A DNA stretch of 64,000 bases from Thamnidium elegans (Eukaryota; Mucoromycota; Mucoromycetes; Mucorales; Mucoraceae). Below the pieces are notes generated by a model. That model saw only the letters and a program-made list of their open reading frames with translations. It was not told the origin of the DNA and did not search any database. Position numbers and translations under genes: made by a program. The DNA lies in the NCBI GenBank assembly GCA_025201345.1, contig JAIXMG010000012.1:558001-622000 (forward strand), read 5' to 3'. Each line of letters begins with the position of its first letter. Position 1 is the first letter of the stretch. Shown here one piece after another: positions 12,787 to 24,132 of the stretch.

Positions 12787-14174
12787 TTATTTACTAGTAC
12801 GGCGGATTCGAAGGGAAGAACGGCGGATGGCAACAGTGGAACGAGGAACAGAGGAAATATAAACAACACCAGCAGGAGATACAGTGGAGGTACCATCACA
12901 TGTAATTGTAGTATCCGTAGCGGATGGTAAAGAAAAAGAGTAAGGACTATCATAACGTGCATATTCACTACTGTTTTCCTATAATGGGAACTAAACTAAT
13001 TAATACATATTAGACACACACAATAAAAATAACTATTTACTTCATGTAATTGAACTTCAAGCTCGGATGATGAGCTACGCATTAAATGGTTTTTTGGTAG
13101 TCGAAATAGTAGTATCATTTGTAAATAGTTACCTTCTTGACAAAATTTTTCTCTGTTTTGATAACTTCTTTTAAGCAGGTGGAAGATAGATACGTTTTCA
13201 CGTAGATGATCTAAACTAGCCGCGTTTGTTTTACCTAATTCTTCTATTTGATTGACTATGTGATCCAAAATAACTTTAGATTCCCTCAATACCTTCAAAT
13301 AGTCTGAGGTAAAATTTGACGGCCCGAGTTTGCTGTTAGAAAACTCATCAGCCATAACATCGTACACACTACCATCAACACTCGTCATAACTCGGAGATC
13401 TATCCTATCTTCCAAAACGTTTTCCTAGGGTTGTGTTTTTTTGGCTGAAGCTGAAATGGGGGGGGGGGAGGAGGAGGACAAAACCATCCCTTTATACATA
13501 CGTTAGCAACAGGATATGATTTCAATTTCAATAAACAGCCCTACCACTTCAAAGCCAAGTCTTCGTCACTAAAAATGGCTGCCATTATCGGAGTCCAGGC
13601 TTCGTTGACGAAATCCTGCTCTGTGGCATTTTTCGATCTGTCATTTTCTAAAATTGCATTTTTCCTATGCAACAATCGAAGCCTAGTAAAAGTGTCATAT
13701 CAGATAGAACCATGCTTATACGTTTTGTCAGACTTACACATGCGCATAGATTTCGAAATAATGCTCTTCGGGAATGAACGCGTGTTTCGCCTGAAGCCTC
13801 AAGCATAATTGGTAAGAGTGTTTCAAATTTGAAACGGCCATCTATCAATATAATCAACTTAATGATGATCGAAGTTATAAATAGAAAAAAAGACCTATCT
13901 GCTCAATCTCCCTCAAATCCTCTTCAACGTTTTCAGGTAGCGGTAGCATCGTACGAGATTCGTATACCAAATTCTTTAATTGTTGCCATGCCGACCCTGG
14001 GAAAAATGATATTTGTGTACCTGGAGCAGAACTGTTGTTCGAAAGACTCAGATAAACCGAGTCTTTCTCTTCTTCACTTAAGCTCGAAAATGTCTTTTTA
14101 GCTTTAGCTAATTTTACAGCTTCTATCTTTATAGTGAATCCATCACTCTTTTCCATTCCGTTGTAGCTTTGCAT
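12787..14174 (-). CDS. Spliced gene of a probable Mucorales multicopy hypothetical family
   Basis: The supported exons are 13738-13841 (reading through PEEHYFEIYAHV), 13545-13682 (FVNEAWTPIMAAIF), 13041-13404 (IDLRVMTSVDG, LKVLRESKVILD) and 12787-12978, the last ending in a Ser/Thr/Arg-rich tail; their phases agree. The first block (about 13884-14174, starting MQSYNGMEK) is open but does not join exon 2 cleanly: the natural donor there is a poor GTCTTT, and an earlier GTATAC donor would drop about 20 good codons. From memory, this W-x-PI / DLRV / LRESK pattern occurs in hypothetical proteins repeated in Mucorales genomes; I know no function. The gene may be intact with an unusual 5' splice or a copy beginning to decay. 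A transposase remnant lies immediately upstream. Confidence 0.5.
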
Positions 14175-14375
14175 TACTGAATCGCCAAATTGTGAAGTGG
14201 AAGCCTCTTATATATCAATTGCATTTTTGTTTGCTGCCTTCTTTAACTTAAGTACGTTCCAGTAATTATTAACTGGTTCGCTTCGAAGATTCTAAAACAG
14301 AAACTTCAGTATCCCAATAACAATCATTTAAACAATTATTTACGCGAAAATCACTGTTAGTGGATGTTAAATTCT

Positions 14376-14590
14376 TCATACTATGCATGTAGAAGGGACG
14401 ATCGCTTTGACAGGTGTACCCTTTTTGGGCCGTCCTCTATTACGAGTGATGTTGATATTAAAGTCAGCCTCATCTATAAAGACACTTTTTTTTTTGGAAA
14501 GCCAATATTATCATCGGCTATCCATTTTCTACTTTTGTTTTTCTTTGTTCGGTTACTTAAATATGATTTCTTCTGGCAGGAAAGAAACTA
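14376..14590 (-). pseudogene. IS630/Tc1-mariner transposase remnant
   Basis: Reading the minus strand gives a conserved patch around VFIDEADFNINITRNRGRP followed by KKGTPVKAIVPS. This matches the second catalytic Asp region of IS630/Tc1-type DDE transposases, where FIDEAGF is followed by a GTPA-like motif. The upstream part (KWIADDNIGFP) is one base out of frame across an A10 run, and a stop follows soon after the patch. No N-terminal DNA-binding part, no C-terminal acidic residue and no inverted repeats were seen. It is a dead fragment of roughly 70 codons. Confidence 0.7.
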
Positions 14591-15578
14591 TTATATTTGG
14601 GGGGGGGGGGTTTCTTGGTGCACATTCTATTTACACAGTTAGAAAAAAAAGTGTGGGTGTATTACATTTTTACTTACCGTTATAAAGTGCAAAAAAGTAG
14701 TTTTGATACATCATCCCAGTCAGGTGGAGCAAGAAGTGCTCTTATGCACGGATGTTACTTTTAATCGTATTCGTTTGTATAAGCGTAAAGAAAACAAAAA
14801 CGCTAAAAAAAAAAAAAAAAAGCAGAATAATCAATACAAGATATAAACTTCGTTAAAAAAGATGGGCACATAAAAAAATATGTACTGATATACATAATAA
14901 AAAAAGGAGAGAAAGAAAAGTGTTTTATCTTTTTTTTAAAAAAAAAGAGATACTTAAAATAGCGAGTCTATCGGCTCATGTGATCTATTTAATCATTTTT
15001 ATATAAATACATGTCCACAACTTGTTACAATTTATTTTCTTATTATGTTTTATACAATGTTTATAATAATTATTTAAGGTATAAAGGTACATCGTATATC
15101 TTAAAACAAGAAATGATAATACCTCAAACAGTCATTCATATGCCTATTTATATGCCTGTTTACAAGACTATCTGTTAGGTCAGGTAGGTCTGATAATAAG
15201 GCTTGATAACTGCTACAATCATGCCAAAAAAAAAAAGAAGCCTTTTTATGACTATGGTTCTTTATTTTTACTGTGCTTTTGCATCCAGAAATTCCATGCA
15301 TTCAAATAATATGAACTCAGTTTTACTCAGATCTAAACGAGATACACTCACTTTGCAATGTATTGACGTTTTACAAACTATCTCTTTTAACTTTTTAAAG
15401 CTCTTTAGCGCGCGTGACGTGACAATCGCAGTTAGGTCGGAGATCGATAAACTAACATCAAACATGATATTTGCAGTGTATCATCCCCCTTTTTTTTTGC
15501 AAGTGTTGTTGATACGTTTTATCTTTTTTATTCTCTTTTTATTTTGCGTGTTCATCCTATTTTAAAGAAGAAAAAGCA
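14591..15578. other. Intergenic region upstream of the V-ATPase subunit D gene
   Basis: It holds G9 and A17 homopolymers and a T/A palindromic tract near 14928-14946. A 65-codon minus-strand frame at 15268-15465 is open but has no recognisable product. The 3' part must contain the promoter of the following gene. Confidence 0.4.
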
Positions 15579-16894
15579 ATGTCTGGAAATAATCAACGTC
15601 TCAACATTTTCCCTACGCGAATGTATGCAATCTGTTATATATATATATATATATGTACTCATTTACAATTTTTTAATTTATTTTTATTCATTACAATTAT
15701 ACTTATAATTTTAGGGCCCTTACCAACATGAAGCTCAAGTTGAAAGGAGCTCAAACTGGTCATTCACTTTTGAAGCGTAAATCTGAAGCTTTAACCAAAC
15801 GTTTCAGAGGTATTACAGTCAAGATTGATGAGGTATTATTTATTTTGTTTTCTCGGGGTTCCATTGAAATATTTTTACGAGATTTCGGTTTATATGTTTT
15901 AGCTTAAGCGCAAGATGGGTCAAGTTATGCAACTTGCTTCTTTCTCCCTTGCTGAAGTTCAGTATATTACTGGTGATATTAGGTACATTTTCTTTTTTCT
16001 TTTTTTGTTACGTTTTACTATTTATACAGGAAAACAAAAACAAAAAGTCAGCAGACGAGATTAACTTTTTTTTTTTTTTTTTTAAAAAAAAAGTTACCAA
16101 ATTCAAGAATCTTCCAAGTCTGCTCAATTACGTGTTCGCGCTAAACAAGAGAATGTTTCTGGTGTTATGCTTCCTGTATTTGAAATGTATAACGAAGGCG
16201 GCAACGGTAAAAAGAGAAATTTAAATTATCTTATATAATTCATGTTACTGAAATATTTTGTCATGTACCTTTTTTTTTTGACAGCTTTTGAATTCACTGG
16301 TCTTGGTCGTGGTGGCCAACAAATCCAAAGAGCCAAGGAAGTTTATACCAAGGCAGTTGAGACATTAGTCGAACTTGCTAGTTTACAGGTAAGATTTTAC
16401 ACAGGAACAAAAATGTACGGAGTATACTTATTTTTTTTTCCGTGGTGTAGACAGCCTTTGTCATTTTAGATGAAGTTATCAAGGCAACTAACCGTCGTGT
16501 TAATGCTATTGAGCATGTTATTATTCCTCGTTATGAAAATACCATTAAATATATCACTTCTGAATTGGATGAACAAGACAGAGAAGAATTCTTCAGGTAA
16601 AAAAAGAAAAAGAAAATAGTCTTTCTTTATAGTTGTACTGATTTGATGTACATATAGATTGAAGAAGGTTCAAAGTAAGAAGAAGGAGCGTGCTGCTGTT
16701 GAAGAGGCTATTAGATTAAAGGATATTGCTGCCGCCGAAGAGAAGGGTCGCGAAGGTAAAACATAACATACACACATAAAAATAAAAGATAACCTAAAAG
16801 ACTTTATATTTTATTAGCGCCAATACTTCAAGCAGCAGAAGAGTCTGGTCATATTGATATCTTGGATCACGAAGATGAGGATATTATTTTCTAG
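15579..16894 (+). CDS. vma8: V-type ATPase subunit D
   Basis: Eight exons (15579-15622, 15715-15832, 15903-15982, 16094-16206, 16285-16388, 16451-16596, 16658-16755, 16818-16894) give 259 residues, about the usual length. Diagnostic stretches are [49 protein letters not shown] and [15 protein letters not shown]. Subunit D forms the central rotor stalk of the V1 sector, coupling ATP hydrolysis to proton pumping into vacuoles and Golgi. Two long coiled-coil helices at the N- and C-terminal thirds fit that role. The dense short introns are typical of conserved genes in this window. Confidence 0.97.
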
Positions 16895-17734
16895 ATATTA
16901 AATTATCGCTTAGCTTGAAACAAAAAAAATGTCTTGCCTACATAAACAAAACAAAAAAAAAAGAATCGTGTGTCTTTCCCCTTAAAACGTTTTTTTTTTC
17001 TTCCATTTTTTCTATGAATGAAATACAAAAAAAGTTTTGATAAAAATAAAATAAAATAGGTGTAAATTCGGTAGTCAATAAACACACACAACAGCAACCC
17101 TCTGTTTACTGATAAGAGCAAAAGACCTTTTGGATAATAAGTAAAGTCGACGATCCAAAGTATTCAAGCCCAGTGTATAAGATTAATTAAAAAGGAGAGT
17201 TTACACTTCAGCATAATATTCAATAGGCTAATGCTTTTATAAGAAAAACGAGATATATATATATATAACGCCCTCCTCAAAATTACGCTGACAATTGAAG
17301 AGAACGATACGATAGAACTAGCACAGTTAATAGAACGAGACGATATTTTTTTAAGACAATCTAGACTTTTGTATTACTTTAGCATCTTGCCTCGTGTATA
17401 TGTATCGAGCATGTTGTTAACTTTCCAAAATAAGAGTGTATTACAACAATCGATACATATTAAATTAAAAAACTTTTTTTTTTTTTTCAAGTCGTATTAA
17501 GGATATTATGTAACTTGTATTATTGAAAACAGAGAGGGCGAATTAAAAAGAAGTGATAATGTAAATAATGTAAAAAAAATAAAAAAAAAGGAGGAGGGGA
17601 GTAATGATTTTTTTTCTTTTTTTAAGAATTAAATAGTAACAAATATAATATCACCTCCCCTTTATAAGAAAATGGAGTAAAAAAAAAAAAAAAAAAAGTA
17701 CAGAGAATTATTATAGCAAAATATTGGGTAATAT
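16895..17734. other. Intergenic region downstream of subunit D
   Basis: It contains T/A-rich 3' flanking sequence, a short (TA)n stretch near 17253-17268 and several homopolymers. No gene is supported. Confidence 0.4.
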
Positions 17735-18591
17735 TTATGAAGATCCTGCCTGATAATTGCCAACATAGGAGTGTCTAGGTGGAGGAGGCGCGTTGACACT
17801 TGACATATCAGGATAATCACTTGGTGCTGTACTAGACCATGTATTGTCTTGGTGCATAGGCTGATTATATTCCTCATCATCTTCTTGTGGTCTAAATACT
17901 TCTTGGTCATTTGAATTGGCCTTTCTCTTGCGAATAAAAAAGAAGACAACTGCTGCAATAATTGCTACACCTGCTACACCTCCAACTACACCACCTGCAA
18001 TAGCTCCCACATTTGTTTTACTGCCTTGAGCAGATTCAATAGTCGATGTAGGTGTTGAGGTAGGCATATCTGTAGGTGTAAACGTCATTTGGGTTTCAGT
18101 TGATGTGTATACTTCATCGGTAGTAGTTGTAGGGACGATATCTTCAGTAGATGAAGGTAAGAGATCAGTGGATGTAGTTAAAATGTCGGTAGTAGGTAAA
18201 ATGTCGGTAGTTGTTGTATAAGATTCGTCTACACTAGTAGTAGTTTCGTAATATTCAGTAGAGGTAGTTGAATCTGGGTTATCAAAAAAGATATATATAT
18301 AAATAACCTGATTGATGTACGAAATTTCATTTATGTTTTTTATTATTACCAGATGTATACTGGCCATCGTCATATGTTGTTGTAGTGGTATAGTCTTCTT
18401 CTTCATCTTCTTCATCATCTATTAAATTTAATATTAGTATATGCTGTCATTGAATATCTAAACAATAAAAAGATCGACGTACCAAAACCATCATCTTGGG
18501 CATTTACACCGGTCCATAAATTTGATACAGCAATAATAGTAAATAAACCATATGAAGACAGTGATCGAGTAAATTGCTTTAATGCTACCAT
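17735..18591 (-). CDS. Thr/Ser-rich single-pass cell-surface protein (Mid2/Wsc-sensor-like layout)
   Basis: Three exons (18483-18591, 18350-18418, 17735-18273) give 238 residues. A signal peptide (SYGLFTIIAVSNLWTGVNA) is followed by an acidic stretch, then about 100 residues dominated by Thr/Ser and Asp-Ile-Leu-Pro repeats, expected to be heavily O-mannosylated. A glycine/alanine-rich membrane span (GAIAGGVVGGVAGVAIIAAV) is followed by a basic stop-transfer (IRKRK) and a short tail with DNTWSS and PPPPRHSYVG. This is the layout of fungal wall-stress sensors such as Mid2 and the Wsc proteins, but no WSC cysteine domain is present and similarity beyond composition was not tested. Confidence 0.8.
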
Positions 18592-19570
18592 TTTATTCTT
18601 CTTTTAATAATAATATATATAAAAGAGAAAAGAGAAAGAGAGAAAAGGAATTAAAAAGGAGGGGGGGGTCTAAAAGTATATGCCTGGATATAAATATCAC
18701 GTTTTTCAAAAGTATAAAAAAAGAGTGTGTACAACTCGAAATACCGAGTTAGATTGGATAGTTTTTTCTGGATTCTCAAAGGAGACTTAAAAATAAAATG
18801 GTTAAGTGTAACGTGCTATTTTCGATTTGTTATTAGCTACTTGGCATTTATTTAGAAATAAAAAAAAAAGCTCTTTTGTTCAGCCACGCTCGGCATATTT
18901 CAAAAACTATTTATTTAGCATAACTCTGTCAAAAAGAAGAAATATAAAAACCCTCCAAAAAAATATATATCTTTATAAAGATTCATATCCAAAAATACTT
19001 TTTGCTTTACCTAAAGCAAGGCCTGTCATGTGCATAACTACACTTCTTTTTTCTTTCTACTAAGCCCATGATCAGTAATAAAAACAATGATACTTTTATA
19101 GTGTGGGGAGTGAACTTCAGGCGTTTATTTGTTTATTTTTTTTTATTTTTCGCTGCAAGATCGCCGTACTCACTTCTTTCGTATGATATTTCCGGTACTA
19201 TCCGAATGATTCTAGCGTGTTAAAAAAAAATATAACTCAACTTTAATCTCGTTAAAAAAACTCTAACTTAAAACCTATATAAATGCTAAGGTATCACTAG
19301 ATTTTTCTGCTATTCAGAGTATACTATTTCCATATTTAATTGTATTCTTTTCTCTATTTCAATTGAAAATATATACTAGAAGAAATTTCGTAAACCTGTC
19401 AAAAATAAAAATACACGCCGGTATTTCAATTTGATCCTCCGGCTGCAATAAAAAAAAACAATACATAACAGTAACATAGATAGTAATTCATGTGAATAAG
19501 TTAATAATTTATTAATAGTACAATTTTAAACTAATTGAGATAAGTGTTTAAAAAAGCTGTTGTGGTTGCT
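18592..19570. other. Intergenic region, no supported gene
   Basis: The divergent 5' flank of the surface-protein gene and the 3' flank of the beta-glucosidase gene. It is AT-rich with a G8 run near 18661. A 78-codon plus frame at 18827-19063 shows no recognisable features. Confidence 0.4.
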
Positions 19571-21854
19571 TTAGAGAGTGAAGCTAGAAGACTTGCGGAT
19601 ATCACGACTGGAGGCACCAATGTTAATAGTGAATTTACCGGAAGGAATGACCCAAGACTCAGTACCTTCATCCCAGATACTAAGCTCGGTCTTGGTAAGT
19701 TCAAATTTAACAGTTTCCTTCTTACCCTTCTTCAAGAAGACCTTTTCGAAACCACGAAGTTGTTGAGGAGGAGAACCAGCACTCTCGGGGAACGAAAGAT
19801 AAGCTTGAACAATTTCAGCACCTTCAACATGACCAGCATTCTTGATGGAGATAGATGCCTTAACAGTAGCATCCTTAATAGTCTTCTTGTCCTTCTTGTC
19901 ATAAGAAGCTTTGGCCTTAACACTTAACTTACTATAGTCAAACTTGGTGTAAGATAAACCGTGACCGAAGGGGAACAAAGGTTCAATCTTGGCGTGGTCG
20001 AACCACTTGTATCCCAAAAGTAATTTCTCTTTATATTCATACGCAGCTTCTTCATCGATACCGGTATTATAATCTTCTTCCTTTTTGGCAATAGTGTAAG
20101 GGAGACGGCCAGAGGGGTTGACCTTACCAATAACTACATCGGCAAGAGAGTTACCGGATTCTTGACCGGGGAGACCGGGCCAGAGGACAGCCTTGATGTT
20201 GGGATGGTCAATCCAAGGCATAAGGACGGAACCAACAGCATGAATAACAACAATGGTATTCTTGTTAGCATCAGCAACAGCCTTAATCTATAATACAAAA
20301 AAAAATTGTTTAGCATTTTTTTCTAAAGTAAATCTCTTTTTTTTTAAAAAAAAATCTTACCAAGTTATCACCGTTGTGCCATAAAGTAAGGTTTTTACGA
20401 TCACCTACGTTACCATCAATATTAATATATTCTTCTCCAGAATCAGCGTTAGAGAAAACAAAAGCGTAGTCAGAGTCCTTGGCAACTTCAGCAGCCTTTT
20501 TGAGATCCCAGTCATCGGCAGTAGATGCAACAGCAACCTTCTTACCAAAAGCATTGGAGAGACCAGTAAGAGGATCGATGAGGTAAGGGTAGAAAGAGGT
20601 ACCAGAACCCCAACCTTGAGCTAAAGTATCACCAACACAGCCATGATCGGCACAGTTGAATAACTTGGGATCAGAGATAGAATCAGAACCGATAACAGCA
20701 ATCTTCTTGACCTTCTTGGGATCAATAGGGAGAGTATCCTTGACGTTCTTGAGGAGAACGTTAGAGGCAGCACCCATCTCACGAACGAGCTTACCGTGAT
20801 TTGACTGAACGTTAACGTAAGGAGCTTTGTCCAGGTGGAAGGAATCAAGAGAGACGTCGGGGAAGTTTTTGTCTTGGTTCATCTTGTACCAAGAGGCAAC
20901 AATACGCATGGCCATATCGGTAGCACGGTCGTCAGAGACTTTACCAGCTTCGACAGCATCTGTCAAGTTCTTACCGAAATAAGTACCAGTGTTTTCATGG
21001 TCCATATCAACATCACCAGGCATATTCATATCGAGACCATTGTTAGCAGCGTCGACAGTAGAATGAGTAGCACTCCAATCCGATTGAACGAAACCTTTGA
21101 ATCCAAGTTCTCCCTTCAAGACAGTGTTCATGAGGTACTCGTTTTCACAAGCATAGGTACCATTGGCCATGTTATAAGAGCACATAATGGAACCAACACC
21201 AGCTTCAACGGAACGGGCGAAAGGCCAGAGATAGATTTCATGCAAAGTTCTGGAATCAACATCGGTAGAACTCTTTTTTCTGTTGGTTTCTTGTTCGTTA
21301 AGAATGTAATGCTTGGAAGTAGCAATAACGCCTTGGTCTTGAATACCCTTGACGGTTTCTTCAGCCAAGACGCCCATAAGGAAAGGATCTTCTCCTCCGG
21401 CTTCCCAACCACGACCACCACGAGGATTTCTCATAAAGTTCATAGCAGGTCCCAATTGAACATGGACACCTTTGCCGCGGAATTCTTTGCCCATATATTC
21501 GGCACGTTCACGAATGGCCTTTCGGTCGAAAGAGGCAGCGGCGTTGATACCAGAGACACCAGAGGTGACATTATAGGCAAAACGAATACCAAGAGGAGCA
21601 TCTTGCAAGCAGAGTGCGGGGAAGTCGGGGCTAGAAGTACTGTACGTGTTACCAACACAAGCACCCTTCATCCATCCAGTACCAGTTGTAATGCCAACCT
21701 TTTGTTCAAGAGACATTTGGCTAACAAGAGCCTCGGCCTTGCTATAGGCAGCATCCCAAGAAAGAAGCTTCACCTTGGCTTCAACAAGAGTAGTAGCAGC
21801 GTTAGCGGCAAGTAAAAGTGTAATTGCAGTTGTAGAAAGAGATGGAAGATGCAT
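19571..21854 (-). CDS. Secreted beta-glucosidase, glycoside hydrolase family 3
   Basis: Two exons (20361-21854, 19571-20287) separated by a 73-bp intron give 736 residues. A signal peptide (SLSTTAITLLLAANAATTLVEA) precedes the GH3 N-terminal barrel (GWMKGACVGNT, LQDAPLGIRF, GRGWEAGGEDPFLMG, SKHYILNEQE) with the nucleophile Asp in GFVQSDWSATHS (about Asp259). The alpha/beta sandwich (WPGLPGQESGNSLADVV, GRLPYTIAK) and a C-terminal fibronectin type III-like domain (FPFGHGLSYTKFDY, LRGFEKVFLKKGKKETVKFEL) follow. It should cleave terminal beta-glucosyl residues from cello-oligosaccharides or beta-glucans outside the cell. Codon use is more G+C-rich than its neighbours, consistent with high expression. 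Confidence 0.95.
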
Positions 21855-24132
21855 TACTAGATAGAATTGTTTTTGATAATAATAATAAAAAAAAATTAGG
21901 GAAAGAGGAAAAAAATTGAATTCATTTTATATGGTTTTTTTCTTTTTAGGGTTTAACTGAATGTTCAGTATAGTTCCCACATTAATAGGTGGTTATTAGG
22001 AATTATTTTTTTTAAAAAAAAAAAGGGTTCTACAAACCCGAAAAAATTGAATGGATTTTTACGAGGACTCGCAGCAAAAGACAAATTACTAGTAGGACCA
22101 AAAGTTTTTTTTTAAGTGAGTACAAGACGTGATTTTTGTTTTGTTTGCAAGGATTTTGTTTCCCTTGTGATCATTTCATCGGTAAAGAATCTCTTGTCTG
22201 CTATTTTAATAGTTTTATATACATTGTTTTTCATGGAAATACAACAAGCCTTAGTATATTAGAGCTTATATCAAACAATCTATTCGAGTATTAGATTTTT
22301 TTTTTCAGGTTAATAAACTAAAATTAATGCGGGTTTAAAATCCTTGCCTGATTTCTCCAAGGGGAAAACCCAATATAAGCGTGTAACAATAAAGCGGGAC
22401 AAATAAGAAATGTTGGCTCCTGAGAAAACAAAACAGCGGGTCCAAAGCTCTTCCAGTAAAGTCCAGGCATGAAAAGAAAAAAAGTCTGCTAAAAGTTAAC
22501 ACTATTTATTCTCATACAATAAGCCTCGTCATCTTATATTAAACCTCTGGGTACCGCCCTTGTCTGCTTTTTTTTTTTATCGATTATTAATGGAGAAGAT
22601 GTTACATTTGTTTAATTTATGGTTATTCGCTAACAAGCCAAAAAAAACATTAACACCGTATTATACTAGAGAAAGGCTATTTTTTTTTTTTATTATTATT
22701 CTCTTGCGGTAAATTAATAATCAAAAGTTGATCCGTATCCTTGGATTTGAATATAGCTATTGTGTACGACGTTAGGGATTACGGGTTATATCATATCTCT
22801 AAGGGTCTAAAATAGTAAATCAATTAGATTCTACATCATCCAGCTTCCCGCAACATAAAAAAAAAAGTGATCGATATACTCTAGTGCACTACTATCGAAG
22901 CTCCGTAAACTTAAAGTAACAGTTTATCTATCCGGAGATATTATGCTCTGGAGTATGAACTTTAATTATGTTCTTCGTAATAGCAACCTCCCACAGGCGG
23001 TATTTTTTTTTCAAAAAAAAAAAAAAAAAAAAATCCCGAAAGGAAGAAATGTAGACTAGACAGGGAAAAACTTCCATATGAAGCGAAATAGGTACCGAGT
23101 TATAGAATTAATAGATGTTCTCCTTTGTATTTCATCAGCATTTAAGCTAGAAATTATATGTCTATGAAGGCGTAAGCTAACAGCTGTCGTTTTTAACTAC
23201 AGGTTATCATCCGTCGTATTGTAGGTACTTTGTTTTACAACAAAATAGAAAGGGTCTTTACTGAACTAGAATATAAGGGTGCATTATTTCGATCTCTCAA
23301 GGAAAAAAAGTACCGCAGTGTAATATCATATGAGAACCAAATGTTAAGATCATCTTATTTATTCCCGACTTTACGTAATCGTGTGGGTAGTTTCGGTAAT
23401 CCTTTGCTTTCAGCGGTAGAAGTTTTTGTGGAGTAATGTAATACAAAACCTTATTATATCTTTTAATAAGCTTATAAGCACAATAAATAAGTTTTTAGAA
23501 ATAATATCAGGTACCCTGAAAAAAATAAATTAGACCGAGCCCGTCAACTTACTAGCTATGAGCATGATGAAGTTGGGAGTAATAGTGTTATATCATTTAA
23601 GCAAAGGCAATGTCGTTATATTCTGTATTAGTTTTACCTGAAATCAAATAGGGCTAGTTTTGCTTGTCAAAAATCTCGATAAATTCCACCGAAACTTGGC
23701 TCCGAATTTTTACAGGTATCAGTGCTCACAAACTATCAATATGCAAGCTCCAATTTGTATCTTTATTTTTTCTTTGAAAGTCTTACGTCTCACCTAAAAT
23801 ACAAAAGTATACTAGATTAAGTTTTTTTTTTTTCAGAATGAAAAACATGAATAGCCTAACCAAGTAAACTGCTGAACTTAGTTTGGAAATCCGCAATATA
23901 TATATATATATACATATCATAGTTACTTTGAAAAATAAAACTTTAATTTTCTATGATTTATATATGCAACTATTTACATAGTTGACCATAGTAAATTTCC
24001 TTTTTGGAATGCAATGAAGAAAAAAAATAGTCACGCAGAAGTGCATGTAGAACTGTCACTTTTTTTTTTTCTTCACTGAAGTTTTTTTTTTTTTTTCTTC
24101 TACTGCATACTTTGTTCTTTGTAAATACATTA
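21855..24132. other. Long intergenic region
   Basis: About 2.3 kb without a supported gene. It includes a T/A palindromic tract at about 22006-22024, a T/A-rich tract near 23005-23032, and one open 68-codon plus frame (23230-23436) with an acceptor-like CTACAG before it but no partner exon found. Confidence 0.4.

Noticed and set aside
14364..14685. Two overlapping plus-strand frames of 92 and 100 codons
   Set aside because: They are shadows of the minus-strand transposase remnant.
15268..15465. Minus-strand frame of 65 codons (MFDVSLSISDLTAIV)
   Set aside because: It lies in the probable promoter of vma8 and matches no family I know; AT-rich DNA yields such frames by chance.
23230..23436. 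Open 68-codon frame with an acceptor-like CTACAG upstream
   Set aside because: No partner exon, no start codon context and no recognisable motif.
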